Positions 35,398 through 43,374 of a DNA stretch of 64,000 nt are shown here, piece after piece. How positions within the stretch are numbered: position 1 is the first letter of the stretch; every line of letters starts with the position of its first letter. The DNA comes from Streptomyces sp. NBC_01551 (GTDB taxonomy: Bacteria > Actinomycetota > Actinomycetes > Streptomycetales > Streptomycetaceae): assembly GCF_026339935.1 (NCBI RefSeq), contig NZ_JAPEPX010000001.1:2571001-2635000 (forward strand), written 5' to 3'. The notes under the pieces were generated by a model that was not told the DNA's origin, did not search any database, and saw nothing but the letters and a program-made list of their open reading frames with translations. Position numbers and translations under genes: made by a program.

Positions 35398-35427
35398 TCA
35401 ATAGTCGTAACCATGTACCCGGTTACG
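35398..35427 (-). promoter_or_regulatory. BldN-like promoter of the minus-strand chaplin
   Basis: Reading the minus strand: CGTAAC (35427-35422), 18-bp spacer, TATTGA (35403-35398). The -35 is a perfect match to the BldN consensus, the -10 matches the TTGA half. The -35 overlaps the stop codon of the upstream repeat-protein gene and is part of an inverted repeat CGTAACC/GGTTACG (35406-35427). Confidence 0.5.
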
Positions 35428-36106
35428 GCAGGTCGGGGACGGCCGGAGCGTCGGGGACGTCCGGGAGCTCGGGGGCGGCGGGTACGGCGGGGGCGGCGGG
35501 CGCCGGGCCGGCCGGCGGGAGCGCCGGGTCGACGACCGGTTGTGCGGGGACCTGCACGTCCGGGAGCGCCGGGTCGACGACCGGGAGTGCGGGGACCTGC
35601 ACGTCCGGGAGCGCCGGGTCGACGACCGGGAGTGCGGGGACCTGCACGTCCGGGAGCGCCGGGTCGACGACCGGGAGTGCGGGGACCTGCACGTCCGGGA
35701 TCGTCGGGACGGTGACCCCCGGGACGGTGACGTCCGGGATCTCGGGGACCGGGATGTCCGGGATCTCGGGGACCGGGATGTCGGGGATGCCCGGGATCGC
35801 AGGGATCGCCGGGAGGGCCGGCAGCGTCGGGAGCTTGATCTCCGGGAGCGTCACCCCGGGCAGCAGCGTCTGAAGGGACGTGAGGAGGTCCGCCAGGGTC
35901 TTGGAGACCCCCGCGAGGAGGTCGTCGAGCGGGCCGGCGGCCGCCGCCCTCTCGTCGACCTGCTGCTGGGCCGAGGCGACCCGGTCGATGGCGGCGGCGC
36001 CCTCACCGTCCGCGGCACCCGCGGGACCAACCGCGCCGGACAGTATGACGACCGCGAGGGCCGTCGGGACAAGGACGCGGGTGCGGAGCGGCTTCGTGCG
36101 CTGCAT
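35423..36106 (-). CDS. Secreted repeat protein rich in Pro/Val/Asp
   Basis: 227 residues from the ATG at 36106 (MQRTKPLRTRVLVPTALAVV). Signal peptide to about residue 31. A helical part with AQQQVDERAAAAGPLDDLLAG leads to an extended region: two VPEIPDI units, then four 15-residue repeats (VDPALPDVQVPALPV), then a Pro/Ala-rich end. No membrane anchor or sorting signal. Likely an extended surface or matrix protein; no family recognised. The repeats are almost identical at DNA level. Confidence 0.75.
   Translation of the reverse strand: MQRTKPLRTRVLVPTALAVVILSGAVGPAGAADGEGAAAIDRVASAQQQVDERAAAAGPLDDLLAGVSKTLADLLTSLQTLLPGVTLPEIKLPTLPALPAIPAIPGIPDIPVPEIPDIPVPEIPDVTVPGVTVPTIPDVQVPALPVVDPALPDVQVPALPVVDPALPDVQVPALPVVDPALPDVQVPAQPVVDPALPPAGPAPAAPAVPAAPELPDVPDAPAVPDLP
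35516..35695. repeat. Four tandem 45-bp repeats inside the secreted repeat protein
   Basis: Copies start at 35516, 35561, 35606 and 35651. The last three are identical; the first differs at a few positions (CGGTTGTG for CGGGAGTG). Each unit codes for 15 residues, so copy number can change without breaking the frame. Confidence 0.9.
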
Positions 36107-36322
36107 GGAGATTCCTTCTGGTGGTCGCGGGGACGCGCGAGAAGCGGATCAGTGCAATCCGCTTCCTCACTCACCGTGCGAACGCCTGACACGGAGCGCA
36201 ACAGGATCATGAAGCGCTTCCGGGCCGCTGAGGGCTGCGTACGGGCTTCGCGCAGGCGTCCGGGGCGGCCTCACCCACTCCGGGGAAAAGCCCGCCCCGA
36301 ACGGGCCGTTTGAGTGAAGCAG

Positions 36323-36351
36323 CGGAACCAACCCCACGAGAGGCCAGTTGA
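36323..36351 (+). promoter_or_regulatory. BldN-like promoter of rodlin 2
   Basis: CGGAAC (36323-36328), 17-bp spacer, AGTTGA (36346-36351). Same geometry as the rodlin 1 promoter. The 5' leader after it shares GCTCCACTA and CGGGCA with the rodlin 1 leader. Confidence 0.6.
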
Positions 36352-36397
36352 GCAGGGCGCTCCACTAGCGGGCACTCGTGCGACAAAAGGACCAATG

Positions 36398-36808
36398 ATG
36401 CTCAAGAAGATCATGACCGCTGCCGCGGCTACCGCCATCGCGGTCGGCGCGGGCGCTGCTGTTGCGGCCCCGGCCATGGCCATCGGCAACGACAACGGGA
36501 TCAACACCGTCAATGGCAACGGCGCCTCGCAGATCTACGGCAACCAGAAGACCCACGGCGACATGAGCCCGCAGCTCTCCGTGGTCCAGGGCACCCTCAA
36601 CAAGCCCTGCATCGGTCTGCCGGTGAAGGGCAACCTCCAGGGGCTGGTCGGCGCCGTCCCGATCAACGTCCAGGACATCAACGTCCTGGCCAACCCGCAG
36701 AACCAGCAGTGCACCGAGAACTCCACCCAGGCCAAGGGCGACGAGGCCCTGTCGCACATCCTGGACAACATCCCGATCCTGTCGGGCAACGCCTCCGTCG
36801 GCAGCTGA
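36398..36808 (+). CDS. Rodlin (RdlA/RdlB family)
   Basis: 136 residues from the second of two adjacent ATGs (36398; the ATG at 36395 is possible), AAAAGG seven bases upstream. Signal peptide ends APAMA, mature domain IGNDNGINTVNGNGASQ with LNKPCIGL and QDINVLANPQNQQC. Works with chaplins to form paired rodlets. Its last 40 residues are almost the same as in rodlin 1. Confidence 0.95.
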   Translation: MLKKIMTAAAATAIAVGAGAAVAAPAMAIGNDNGINTVNGNGASQIYGNQKTHGDMSPQLSVVQGTLNKPCIGLPVKGNLQGLVGAVPINVQDINVLANPQNQQCTENSTQAKGDEALSHILDNIPILSGNASVGS

Positions 36809-36865
36809 TCTCCACTCCTCCGCCTTCCGCGGTCCGGGCCCGTTGCGCCCGTGGAGCGATGTGAC

Positions 36866-36900
36866 GAGGGCCCCGGCAGCCTCCAGCTGCCGGGGCCCTC
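36866..36900. terminator. Bidirectional terminator between rodlin 2 and the VKOR gene
   Basis: Perfect 15-bp stem (36866-36880 with 36886-36900), loop CTCCA, located between convergent genes. Confidence 0.8.
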
Positions 36901-36913
36901 GCGCGCGGCGGGG

Positions 36914-37555
36914 TCAGGAGGTCCAGAACTCCCACCACCGGGTGAGGATGAGCATCCCGATCACCCCGAGGTGCAGGGCGGGCGGGGCCCAGCCGAACTC
37001 GGCGCAGAAGTCCCGTACCTGCTTGGGCGCGGGCAGTCGGCCCGTACGGACGTTGTCCGCGGTCACCGCCCAGAACATCAGCAGCGTCGCCGCCCAGGTC
37101 AGGCAGCACCACAGGCACAGGGCGTTGATCTCGTAGAGCGACTGGACCATCAGCCAGGTGCAGAAGCCCACGCCGAACGCCGTTCCGGCGTTCAGGCCGA
37201 GCCAGAACCAGCCGCGGTAGCGGGCGCCGGCCAGCAGCCCGGCGCCGACGCAGACCACCGCGCCGAAGGTGACGAGTCCGAGCATCGGGTTGGGGAAGCC
37301 GAAGGCCGCCGCCTGCTCGCTCTTCATGACGCTGCCGCAGGAGACCACGGGGTTCAGGCTGCACGCCGGCTTGAAGTTCGGGTCCTCCAGCAGGAGGAAC
37401 TTGTCGAGGGTGATCACCCAGGAGGCCAGCACTCCGGCCGCCCCGGTGAGCAGCAGCAGCCAGGCCAACACCCGCGGGGTCGCCTCCGGTTCGCCCTCGG
37501 GTCGCCCGGGGGGCCGTCTCTGTTGGCGGGGAACTCCCACCGTATTCGTTGCCAT
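36914..37555 (-). CDS. Vitamin K epoxide reductase family protein
   Basis: 213 residues, integral membrane protein with four to five helices. VKOR-family thiol oxidoreductase: loop Cys pair ACSLNPVVSC followed by GSVMKSEQA, and the redox centre LCLWC near the membrane surface. In bacteria such proteins reoxidise DsbA-like partners to make disulfide bonds in exported proteins. Chaplins and rodlins next door carry Cys pairs, so a supply of disulfides is a reasonable but unproven link. Start ATG 37555 with GGGAG upstream. Confidence 0.9.
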   Translation of the reverse strand: MATNTVGVPRQQRRPPGRPEGEPEATPRVLAWLLLLTGAAGVLASWVITLDKFLLLEDPNFKPACSLNPVVSCGSVMKSEQAAAFGFPNPMLGLVTFGAVVCVGAGLLAGARYRGWFWLGLNAGTAFGVGFCTWLMVQSLYEINALCLWCCLTWAATLLMFWAVTADNVRTGRLPAPKQVRDFCAEFGWAPPALHLGVIGMLILTRWWEFWTS

Positions 37556-37747
37556 GTGGCCCATACTCCCGCGCTTGCGGTCAGACCGGCACCAACCATG
37601 CCCGGTCGTACGCAAGTTGACCTGAAGGTGTGGCGGGAACCACGGATGCGTCCCGGACGTTTTACCGAACCCCGGACGTGATGTCCGAACCAGGGGCTAC
37701 GTTGTGCTTCCGCTAAGTCACAAGCTGCGACGGCCTGGAGACCCACC

Positions 37748-38524
37748 TTGAGCGATCCGTACGAGACAACCGAGGCGCACCTCGAGCGACTCCTGGGCCG
37801 CGCCCTCAACTCCTATGACCTGGAAGACCGGTTGGTCGAGCGCCTGGGGACGGCGCTCGCCCACAGCTCTTCGCTGTACACCACGCACCACAGCCCGGCG
37901 GCGGGGCTGTGGCGGGAGACCCACCGGCACACGTACCTGCTGGCCGACGGCGGGGCCGTGTCCCTGTGGGAGCTGGTGTACCGGCTGGAGGGCGACCGGA
38001 CGATACGACACGAGGTCTTCGCCGGGAAGGCGGAGGCCTGCCTGGCGGTGGCCCGGCTGTTCGGGGAGCCGCCGTCGCGGGTCGCGCGGGACCTGGCGCC
38101 GCCGGCGGCCGAGGACTCCTCGGAGGGCGACGCGGCCGCGCTGAGCGCCCTGTTCGCGGCCCCGGGGCGGGATCCGGGCGCGCGGCACCGGGACTACGCG
38201 GTGGACGACTCCGCCGACCACGCCCGGCGGGTGCTGCGGCGCGCGGAGAACGCGGACCGGCCGGGCGAGGAGCTGGCCCGGCGGCTGCGGTCGGCGTACG
38301 CGCACCAGATCACCCAGGCGTTCGGAGGCCGGCCCGGCCTGGCGGGTGGGCGGGACGCCGGATTCAGCCTGTACGAGCACGCGTTCCTGCTGCTGGACGG
38401 TAGCGAGCTCAGCCTGTGGGAGGTCGAGCACACGGCGACGCCGGACGGGCGTCACATGTGCGAGGTCTACGGGACCGAGTCGGCCGCACGCGGCGCGATG
38501 GACCACCGCTCCCGCGTCCGCTGA
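37748..38524 (+). CDS. DUF6227-type conserved hypothetical protein
   Basis: 258 residues, soluble, starting at a TTG (37748) with GGAG seven bases upstream (MSDPYETTEAHLERLLGRALNSY). Duplicated pattern: residues 55-80 (HTYLLADGGAVSLWELVYRL) and 205-230 (EHAFLLLDGSELSLWEVEH) look like two related beta units. I believe this is the Streptomyces DUF6227 family, function unknown. Confidence 0.75.
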   Translation: MSDPYETTEAHLERLLGRALNSYDLEDRLVERLGTALAHSSSLYTTHHSPAAGLWRETHRHTYLLADGGAVSLWELVYRLEGDRTIRHEVFAGKAEACLAVARLFGEPPSRVARDLAPPAAEDSSEGDAAALSALFAAPGRDPGARHRDYAVDDSADHARRVLRRAENADRPGEELARRLRSAYAHQITQAFGGRPGLAGGRDAGFSLYEHAFLLLDGSELSLWEVEHTATPDGRHMCEVYGTESAARGAMDHRSRVR

Positions 38525-38534
38525 CGCCGCAAAA

Positions 38535-38698
38535 CGCTGCCGCTGCGGGTACGGGGTTCCGGGCCCGGGTCACCACCCGAGGCCCGTCGCCCCGCGGGGC
38601 GACACACGCCCGCGGGCGCTGCCGCTGCCGGTGTGGGACTCCGGGGCCGGGTCACGACCCTGGGCCCGACGCCCCGCGGGGCGGCACACGCCGGCGGG
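38535..38698. repeat. 82-bp imperfect tandem repeat with GC palindrome
   Basis: Two units beginning CGCTGCCGCTGC at 38535 and 38617. Each contains the palindrome CGCCCCGCGGGGCG (38588-38601 and 38670-38683), exactly 82 bp apart. A further GTCACGCCCGCGGG pair occurs at 38703 and 38772. The whole 38525-38840 gap between convergent genes holds these repeats and no supported gene. Confidence 0.75.
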
Positions 38699-38840
38699 GC
38701 ACGTCACGCCCGCGGGCCGGGTCGCCGCACCCGGGCAGGCCGCGCCTTGGGCGTGCGGCGGCCTGGGGCAGGTCACGCCCGCGGGGCCGGGCACCGCGCT
38801 CGGCAGGCCGCGGCGTGGGTGGGTGGCGGGTTGGGGTGGG

Positions 38841-39782
38841 TCACGTCGTGGTCAGGAGGAGGTCCAGGGGGAGGTCCTCGGTGACGCGGACCTCGTCCGG
38901 GTGGAGATCCGCAGGGGTGGGCATGGCGGCGGCGGGGAGGCGGGCGGCGGCCGCGGCGTGGGCCAGGGCCGAGGTGAGGGCGGCGGGGCCGCTGCCTCCG
39001 GCGAGCAGGAAGCCGGCCAGGGCGGCGGCGTCCGCGCCGGCGTCGCCGCGGACGGCGGTGACGGGCGCCGTGCCGTGGAACGTCCCCTCGGCGGACACCA
39101 GCAGCCGGCCGTCCGCCCCGAGGGAGGCCAGGACCGCGCCCGCGCCCCGGGAGCGGAGCTCCTCCGCCGCCTTGACGGCGTCGGCCAGCGTGACCAGGGG
39201 GCGGCCGGTGGCCGCCGCCAGCTCGGACAGGTTCGGCTTGATCACGTCCGGGCGGGCCGGCAGGGCCGCGAGGAGGGCGGGGCCGGAGGCGTCGAGCGCG
39301 ACCCGGGCGCCCGCCGGGTGGGCCCGGGCGACGAGTTCGGCGTACCAGTCGGGCCGCAGGCCGCGAGGCAGGCTGCCGCCGCAGGCGATCCAGTCGGCGC
39401 CGCCGGAGCAGGCGCGGACGGTCTCCAGCAGGAGCGCGGATTCCTCCGGGGTGAGTTCGGGGCCTGGCACGTTGATCTTGGTGAGGGTGCCGTCGGGCTC
39501 GGCGACCGCGATGTTGGAGCGGGTCTGCCCGGCGATGGAGACCGCCGTGACGTCCACGCCCCGCGCGCCCAGGAGTTCGGCGATCAGCGCGCCCGGGGCG
39601 CCGCCGAGCGGGAGGATCGCCGTCGTGCGACCGCCGGCCGCGGCGATCGCCCGGGAGATGTTGACGCCCTTGCCGCCGGGGTCGACCCGCTCGCCGCCGG
39701 CGCGCAGCACTTCGCCGCAACCGAGCGAGGGGACCTCGTACGTCCGGTCGAGCGAGGGGTTCGGCGTGACGGTGAGGATCAT
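38841..39782 (-). CDS. fruK: 1-phosphofructokinase (PfkB family)
   Basis: 313 residues, cytoplasmic. PfkB sugar kinase converting fructose-1-phosphate to fructose-1,6-bisphosphate. N-terminal MILTVTPNPSLDRTYEV, the substrate loop GGKGVNISRAIAAAG and KPNLSEL are typical of FruK. The ATP/anion-hole signature, normally GAGD, reads GDAGADAAALAG here; the Asp is kept but the glycines are shifted. Its ATG overlaps the DeoR stop (ATGA, 39779-39782). No fruA PTS permease gene follows. Confidence 0.87.
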   Translation of the reverse strand: MILTVTPNPSLDRTYEVPSLGCGEVLRAGGERVDPGGKGVNISRAIAAAGGRTTAILPLGGAPGALIAELLGARGVDVTAVSIAGQTRSNIAVAEPDGTLTKINVPGPELTPEESALLLETVRACSGGADWIACGGSLPRGLRPDWYAELVARAHPAGARVALDASGPALLAALPARPDVIKPNLSELAAATGRPLVTLADAVKAAEELRSRGAGAVLASLGADGRLLVSAEGTFHGTAPVTAVRGDAGADAAALAGFLLAGGSGPAALTSALAHAAAAARLPAAAMPTPADLHPDEVRVTEDLPLDLLLTTT

Positions 39783-40540
39783 ACGAGCGCAACTTCCGTA
39801 CCGGCGGCTTCGATCGCCGCTTTGTCGTCGGGGGTGAGGCCGGTGTCCGTGACGAGGAGGTCCACGGCGGCGAAGGAGCCGAAGCGGGCGAAGTGTTCCG
39901 CGCCGGCCTTCGAGGAGTCGGCGAGCAGCACGACGCGGCGGGCGGCGGCCATCGCGGCCCGTTTGACGGCGGCCTCCGCGAGGTCGGGGGTGGTCAGCCC
40001 GCGCTCGGCCGAGAAGCCGTTCGCGGCGAGGAAGGCGACGTCCGCGCGGACCTCGGCGTACGCGCGCAGCGCCCACGCGTCGACGGCGGCCCGGGTGCGG
40101 TGGCGGACGCGGCCGCCGACGAGGTGGAGGTCGATGCCGGTGTGGCCGGCGAGCCGGGCCGCGACGGGCAGGGCGTGGGTGACCACGGTCAGCGCGGCGT
40201 CGACGGGCAGGGCGGCGGCGAGGCGGGCGACGGTGCTGCCGGCGTCGAGGATGACGCTGCCGCCGTCGGGCAGCTGGGTGAGGGCGGCGGCCGCGATGCG
40301 GTCCTTCTCGTCGGCGGCGGTGGTCTCGCGCTCGGTGAGGTCGGGTTCGAAGTCGAGGCGGCCGGCCGGGATGGCCCCGCCGTGAACGCGGCGCAGCAGA
40401 CCGGCCCGGTCGAGGGCCGTGAGGTCGCGGCGCACGGTCTCGGCGGTGACCTGGAAGCGCTCGGCGAGGGAGAGGACGTCGACCCGGCCGGCGTCGCGGG
40501 CGAGGTGGAGGATCTCCTGCCGCCGTTCCGGTGCGTACAT
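39779..40540 (-). CDS. DeoR/GlpR family transcriptional regulator
   Basis: 253 residues. N-terminal DeoR helix-turn-helix (ERRQEILHLARDAGRVDVLSLAERFQ, VTAETVRRDLTAL) and C-terminal sugar-phosphate-binding domain (ILDAGSTVARLAAAL, LLADSSKAGAEHFARFG). Coupled to fruK, so it is probably the fructose-1-phosphate-responsive repressor of this pair. The AT-richer stretch just upstream (40600-40620, GAAACAAAACAAAC) may hold its operator. Confidence 0.88.
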   Translation of the reverse strand: MYAPERRQEILHLARDAGRVDVLSLAERFQVTAETVRRDLTALDRAGLLRRVHGGAIPAGRLDFEPDLTERETTAADEKDRIAAAALTQLPDGGSVILDAGSTVARLAAALPVDAALTVVTHALPVAARLAGHTGIDLHLVGGRVRHRTRAAVDAWALRAYAEVRADVAFLAANGFSAERGLTTPDLAEAAVKRAAMAAARRVVLLADSSKAGAEHFARFGSFAAVDLLVTDTGLTPDDKAAIEAAGTEVALV

Positions 40541-40618
40541 GTGGGTTCGGGTCCGTTTCGTGTCCGATTGGGTGGATTGCTCCCCTACCGTACGCCCCAT
40601 CGGGCCCGAAACAAAACA

Positions 40619-40656
40619 AACGGGCACGCCCGCCCACAGAGGCGGACATGCCCGTT
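40619..40656 (-). terminator. Terminator after the MFS gene
   Basis: Hairpin with an 8-bp outer stem (AACGGGCA with TGCCCGTT) and a 5-bp inner stem, positioned after the MFS stop codon (40675) on the minus strand. Confidence 0.6.
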
Positions 40657-40674
40657 CGGGACCGGCGACCGGGA

Positions 40675-42237
40675 CTACGCGGCGGCCTTCGCCACCTCCG
40701 GGCCGCCCGAGCGCTGGTCCATCGGGACCGCCTTGCGCGGCAGCATGAACATCACGGCGAAGATCACGACCATGACGGCCACGACCCACCACAGCGCGCC
40801 GCGGAAGGCGTCGACGTACTGCGGACCGAAGGGCACGCCGTCGTCGATCCAGCCGAAGTAGACCACCGAGGTCAGGCCGAGGCCGAGCGCGTTGCCCATC
40901 TGGCCGGTGGTGTTGATCAGGCCGGAGGCCGAGCCGGCGTGCCGGGGCGGCACCTCGGACAGCACGGTGTCGGTGAGCGGGGCGACGATCAGGCCCATGC
41001 CGATGCCCATGACGACCAGCGGGAGCGCCATCTGCCAGGAGGCGATCCCCATGCCGTAGCGGTCGGACTCCCAGATGTAGAGGAGCAGGCCCGCGGCCAT
41101 GGTCAGCGCGCCGGCCTGGAGGACCTTGCGGCCGAACCGGGGTACGAGCTTCTGGACGGACATGCCGGCGGCGGCCGAGACGGCGAGGGAGAACGGGATG
41201 CCGGTGGTGCCGGCGCGCAGGGCGCTCCAGCCGAGGCCCATCTGCATGTAGAGCGTCCAGACCAGGAAGAAGATGCCGGTCGCGATGCCGAAGGTCAGCT
41301 GGACGGCGATGCCGCCCGCGAAGCTCTTGACCTTGAACAGGGAGAGCTCGACCAGCGGGGAGCCGTCCTTGCGGATCTTGTACTTCTCGTACGCGATGAA
41401 GGCGGCGAAGACGAACGGCGCGCCGATCATCAGGGCGAAGCCCCACAGCGGCCAGTCGTTCTCGCGGCCCTGGGTGAGCGGGAAGATCAGCATGACCAGG
41501 GCGAGGGTGGCCAGGACCACGCCGACCAGGTCGAGGCGCAGCGCGTCGGGGGCCTTGGACTCGGTGATGAACTTGCGGCCCAGGATGACGCCGGCGATGC
41601 CGACGGGCAGGTTGATCAGGAAGATCGGACGCCATTCGAGGCCGAGGATGTTCCACTCGCTCAGCAGCGCGCCGAGCATCGGGCCGGAGACGGCGCCGAG
41701 ACCGACGATCGCGCCGAACATGCCGAACACCTTGCCGCGCTCGTGCGGCGGGAAGGTGACGTGGATGATCGCGAGCACCTGCGGGACCATCATGGCCGCC
41801 ATGCCGCCCTGGAGGAGGCGGGAGGCGACGAGCATGGCCGGGTCCGCGGCGATGCCGCAGAGCAGCGAGGCGGCGGTGAAGCCGGCGATGCCGATGAGGA
41901 AGAGGCGCTTGCGGCCGAATATGTCACCGAGACGGCCGCCGGTGATCAGGCCCGCGGCGAACGCGAGGGCGTAGCCGGCGGTGATCCACTGGATCGCGCT
42001 GGTGGAGGCGCCGAGGTCCTGGCGCATGCTGGGTATCGCGATGTTGACGATGGTGACGTCGACCAGGTCCATGAAGGCCGCGGTCATCACGATGGCGAGC
42101 GCCAGCCAGCGGCGGCGGTCGGCGGGCGAGCTCGATGCCTCGCCGGTGGAGGGGGGCGGCGGGGTGGCTTCGGTCCGCTCTTCTCGTACGGGCCCGTTCT
42201 TTCTTTCGGGCGATGTCTTGGACGTCTCGGTGGTCAT
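40675..42237 (-). CDS. MFS transporter, DHA2 (14-TM) type
   Basis: 520 residues, 14 predicted helices. Drug:H+ antiporter-2 family: MTAAFMDLVDVTIVNIAIPSM in helix 1 (motif D1), GGRLGDIFGRKRLFLIG (motif A), ISRAS-like LLQGGMAAMMVPQVLA, and VSGPMLGALLSEW in helix 5 (motif C). Exports a hydrophobic compound. The ATG at 42237 has no Shine-Dalgarno sequence, so the mRNA may be leaderless. Divergent from the WYL regulator gene, which probably controls it. Confidence 0.88.
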   Translation of the reverse strand: MTTETSKTSPERKNGPVREERTEATPPPPSTGEASSSPADRRRWLALAIVMTAAFMDLVDVTIVNIAIPSMRQDLGASTSAIQWITAGYALAFAAGLITGGRLGDIFGRKRLFLIGIAGFTAASLLCGIAADPAMLVASRLLQGGMAAMMVPQVLAIIHVTFPPHERGKVFGMFGAIVGLGAVSGPMLGALLSEWNILGLEWRPIFLINLPVGIAGVILGRKFITESKAPDALRLDLVGVVLATLALVMLIFPLTQGRENDWPLWGFALMIGAPFVFAAFIAYEKYKIRKDGSPLVELSLFKVKSFAGGIAVQLTFGIATGIFFLVWTLYMQMGLGWSALRAGTTGIPFSLAVSAAAGMSVQKLVPRFGRKVLQAGALTMAAGLLLYIWESDRYGMGIASWQMALPLVVMGIGMGLIVAPLTDTVLSEVPPRHAGSASGLINTTGQMGNALGLGLTSVVYFGWIDDGVPFGPQYVDAFRGALWWVVAVMVVIFAVMFMLPRKAVPMDQRSGGPEVAKAAA

Positions 42238-42300
42238 GAGGAGAAACCTAGACGGCATGTAGGCCAGATGGTGTCCTAATTCCCTGGCAATCTGGGTGTC

Positions 42301-43248
42301 ATGAACGACACCGCGGCCCGCCTGCTGTCCCTGCTGTCCTTGCTCCAGACCCCGCGCGAATGGCCCGGGAGCGAGCTGGCGGTGCGGCTGCGGGTGAGCG
42401 CGCGGACGATCCGGCGGGACATCGAGCGGCTGCGGGAGCTCGGGTACCCGGTGGAGGCCACGCTGGGCGCGGAGGGCGGGTACCGGCTGGTCGCGGGGGC
42501 TGCGATCCCGCCGCTGGTGCTGGACGACGAGGAGGCCGTGGCGATCGCGGTGGGGCTGCGGGCGGGGGCCGGGCACGCGATCGAGGGGGTCGAGGAGGCG
42601 TCCGTACGGGCGCTCGCGAAGCTGGAGCAGGTGCTTCCGGGGCGGCTGCGGCACCGGGTGAACGCGCTGCAGACGGCGACGGTCGCGCTGACGCGGGGCG
42701 ACGGGCCGAGCGTGGACCCGCGGACGCTGACGGCGATGGCGTCGGCGGTGGCGGGGCCGGAGCGGCTGCGGTTCGCTTACGAGGCGCGGGACGGGGCGGG
42801 GTCGCGGCGGCTGGTGGAGCCGTACCGGCTGGTGAGCGCGCGGAGCCGGTGGTACCTGGTGGCGTACGACCTGGAGCGGGAGGACTGGCGGACGTTCCGG
42901 GTGGACCGGGTGAGCGAGGCGTTCGCGACGGGGGCGAGGTTCGCGCCGCGGGAGCTGCCGATGGATGCGGCGACGATGGTGGCGCGGGCGCTGGTGGGGC
43001 GGCGGCCGTACGAGGTGGACCTGGCGTTCCCGGGGGTGGCTGTGGGGGAGCTGCCGGCGTGGCTGCGGGGGGCGGCGGTCGCGGAGGAGGGGAGTTGCCG
43101 GGTGCGGTTCGCCAGCGGGGACGCGCCGGAGTGGCTGGTCGCGCGGGTGGCGATGACGGGGCTCCCCTTCACGGTCCGCGGCCCCGACTCGCTGGCGTCC
43201 GCGGCCGCCGCCCTCGCGGCCCGCCTGACCACGGCCGCCGCCGGCTGA
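42301..43248 (+). CDS. WYL-domain transcriptional regulator (YafY type)
   Basis: 315 residues. N-terminal HTH_11 (LLSLLSLLQTPREWPGSELAVRL, VSARTIRRDIERLRELGYPVEA) and central WYL domain (LRFAYEARDG, RSRWYLVAYDLEREDWRTFRVDRV). Binds a ligand and probably regulates the divergent MFS exporter. No Shine-Dalgarno before the ATG; the 63-bp shared promoter region contains a direct repeat (AGATGGTGTC and ATCTGGGTGTC) that may be its site. Confidence 0.88.
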   Translation: MNDTAARLLSLLSLLQTPREWPGSELAVRLRVSARTIRRDIERLRELGYPVEATLGAEGGYRLVAGAAIPPLVLDDEEAVAIAVGLRAGAGHAIEGVEEASVRALAKLEQVLPGRLRHRVNALQTATVALTRGDGPSVDPRTLTAMASAVAGPERLRFAYEARDGAGSRRLVEPYRLVSARSRWYLVAYDLEREDWRTFRVDRVSEAFATGARFAPRELPMDAATMVARALVGRRPYEVDLAFPGVAVGELPAWLRGAAVAEEGSCRVRFASGDAPEWLVARVAMTGLPFTVRGPDSLASAAAALAARLTTAAAG

Positions 43249-43289
43249 CGGGCCGGGCCCGCCGCGATGCGGGGCCACGGGGACGGAGA

Positions 43290-43328
43290 GAGCCCCCGGC
43301 GCCTGGGGGGGATAGGCACCGGGGGCTC
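43290..43328. terminator. Bidirectional terminator between the WYL gene and hrdD
   Basis: Stem of 10 bp (GAGCCCCCGG with CCGGGGGCTC), one mismatch, then 4 bp (GCCT/AGGC); loop of 9 nt. Between convergent genes. Confidence 0.7.
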
Positions 43329-43374
43329 GTACGGGGGCGGCCGCCGACCGCGTCGGGCGCGGCCGCGGGCCGCG

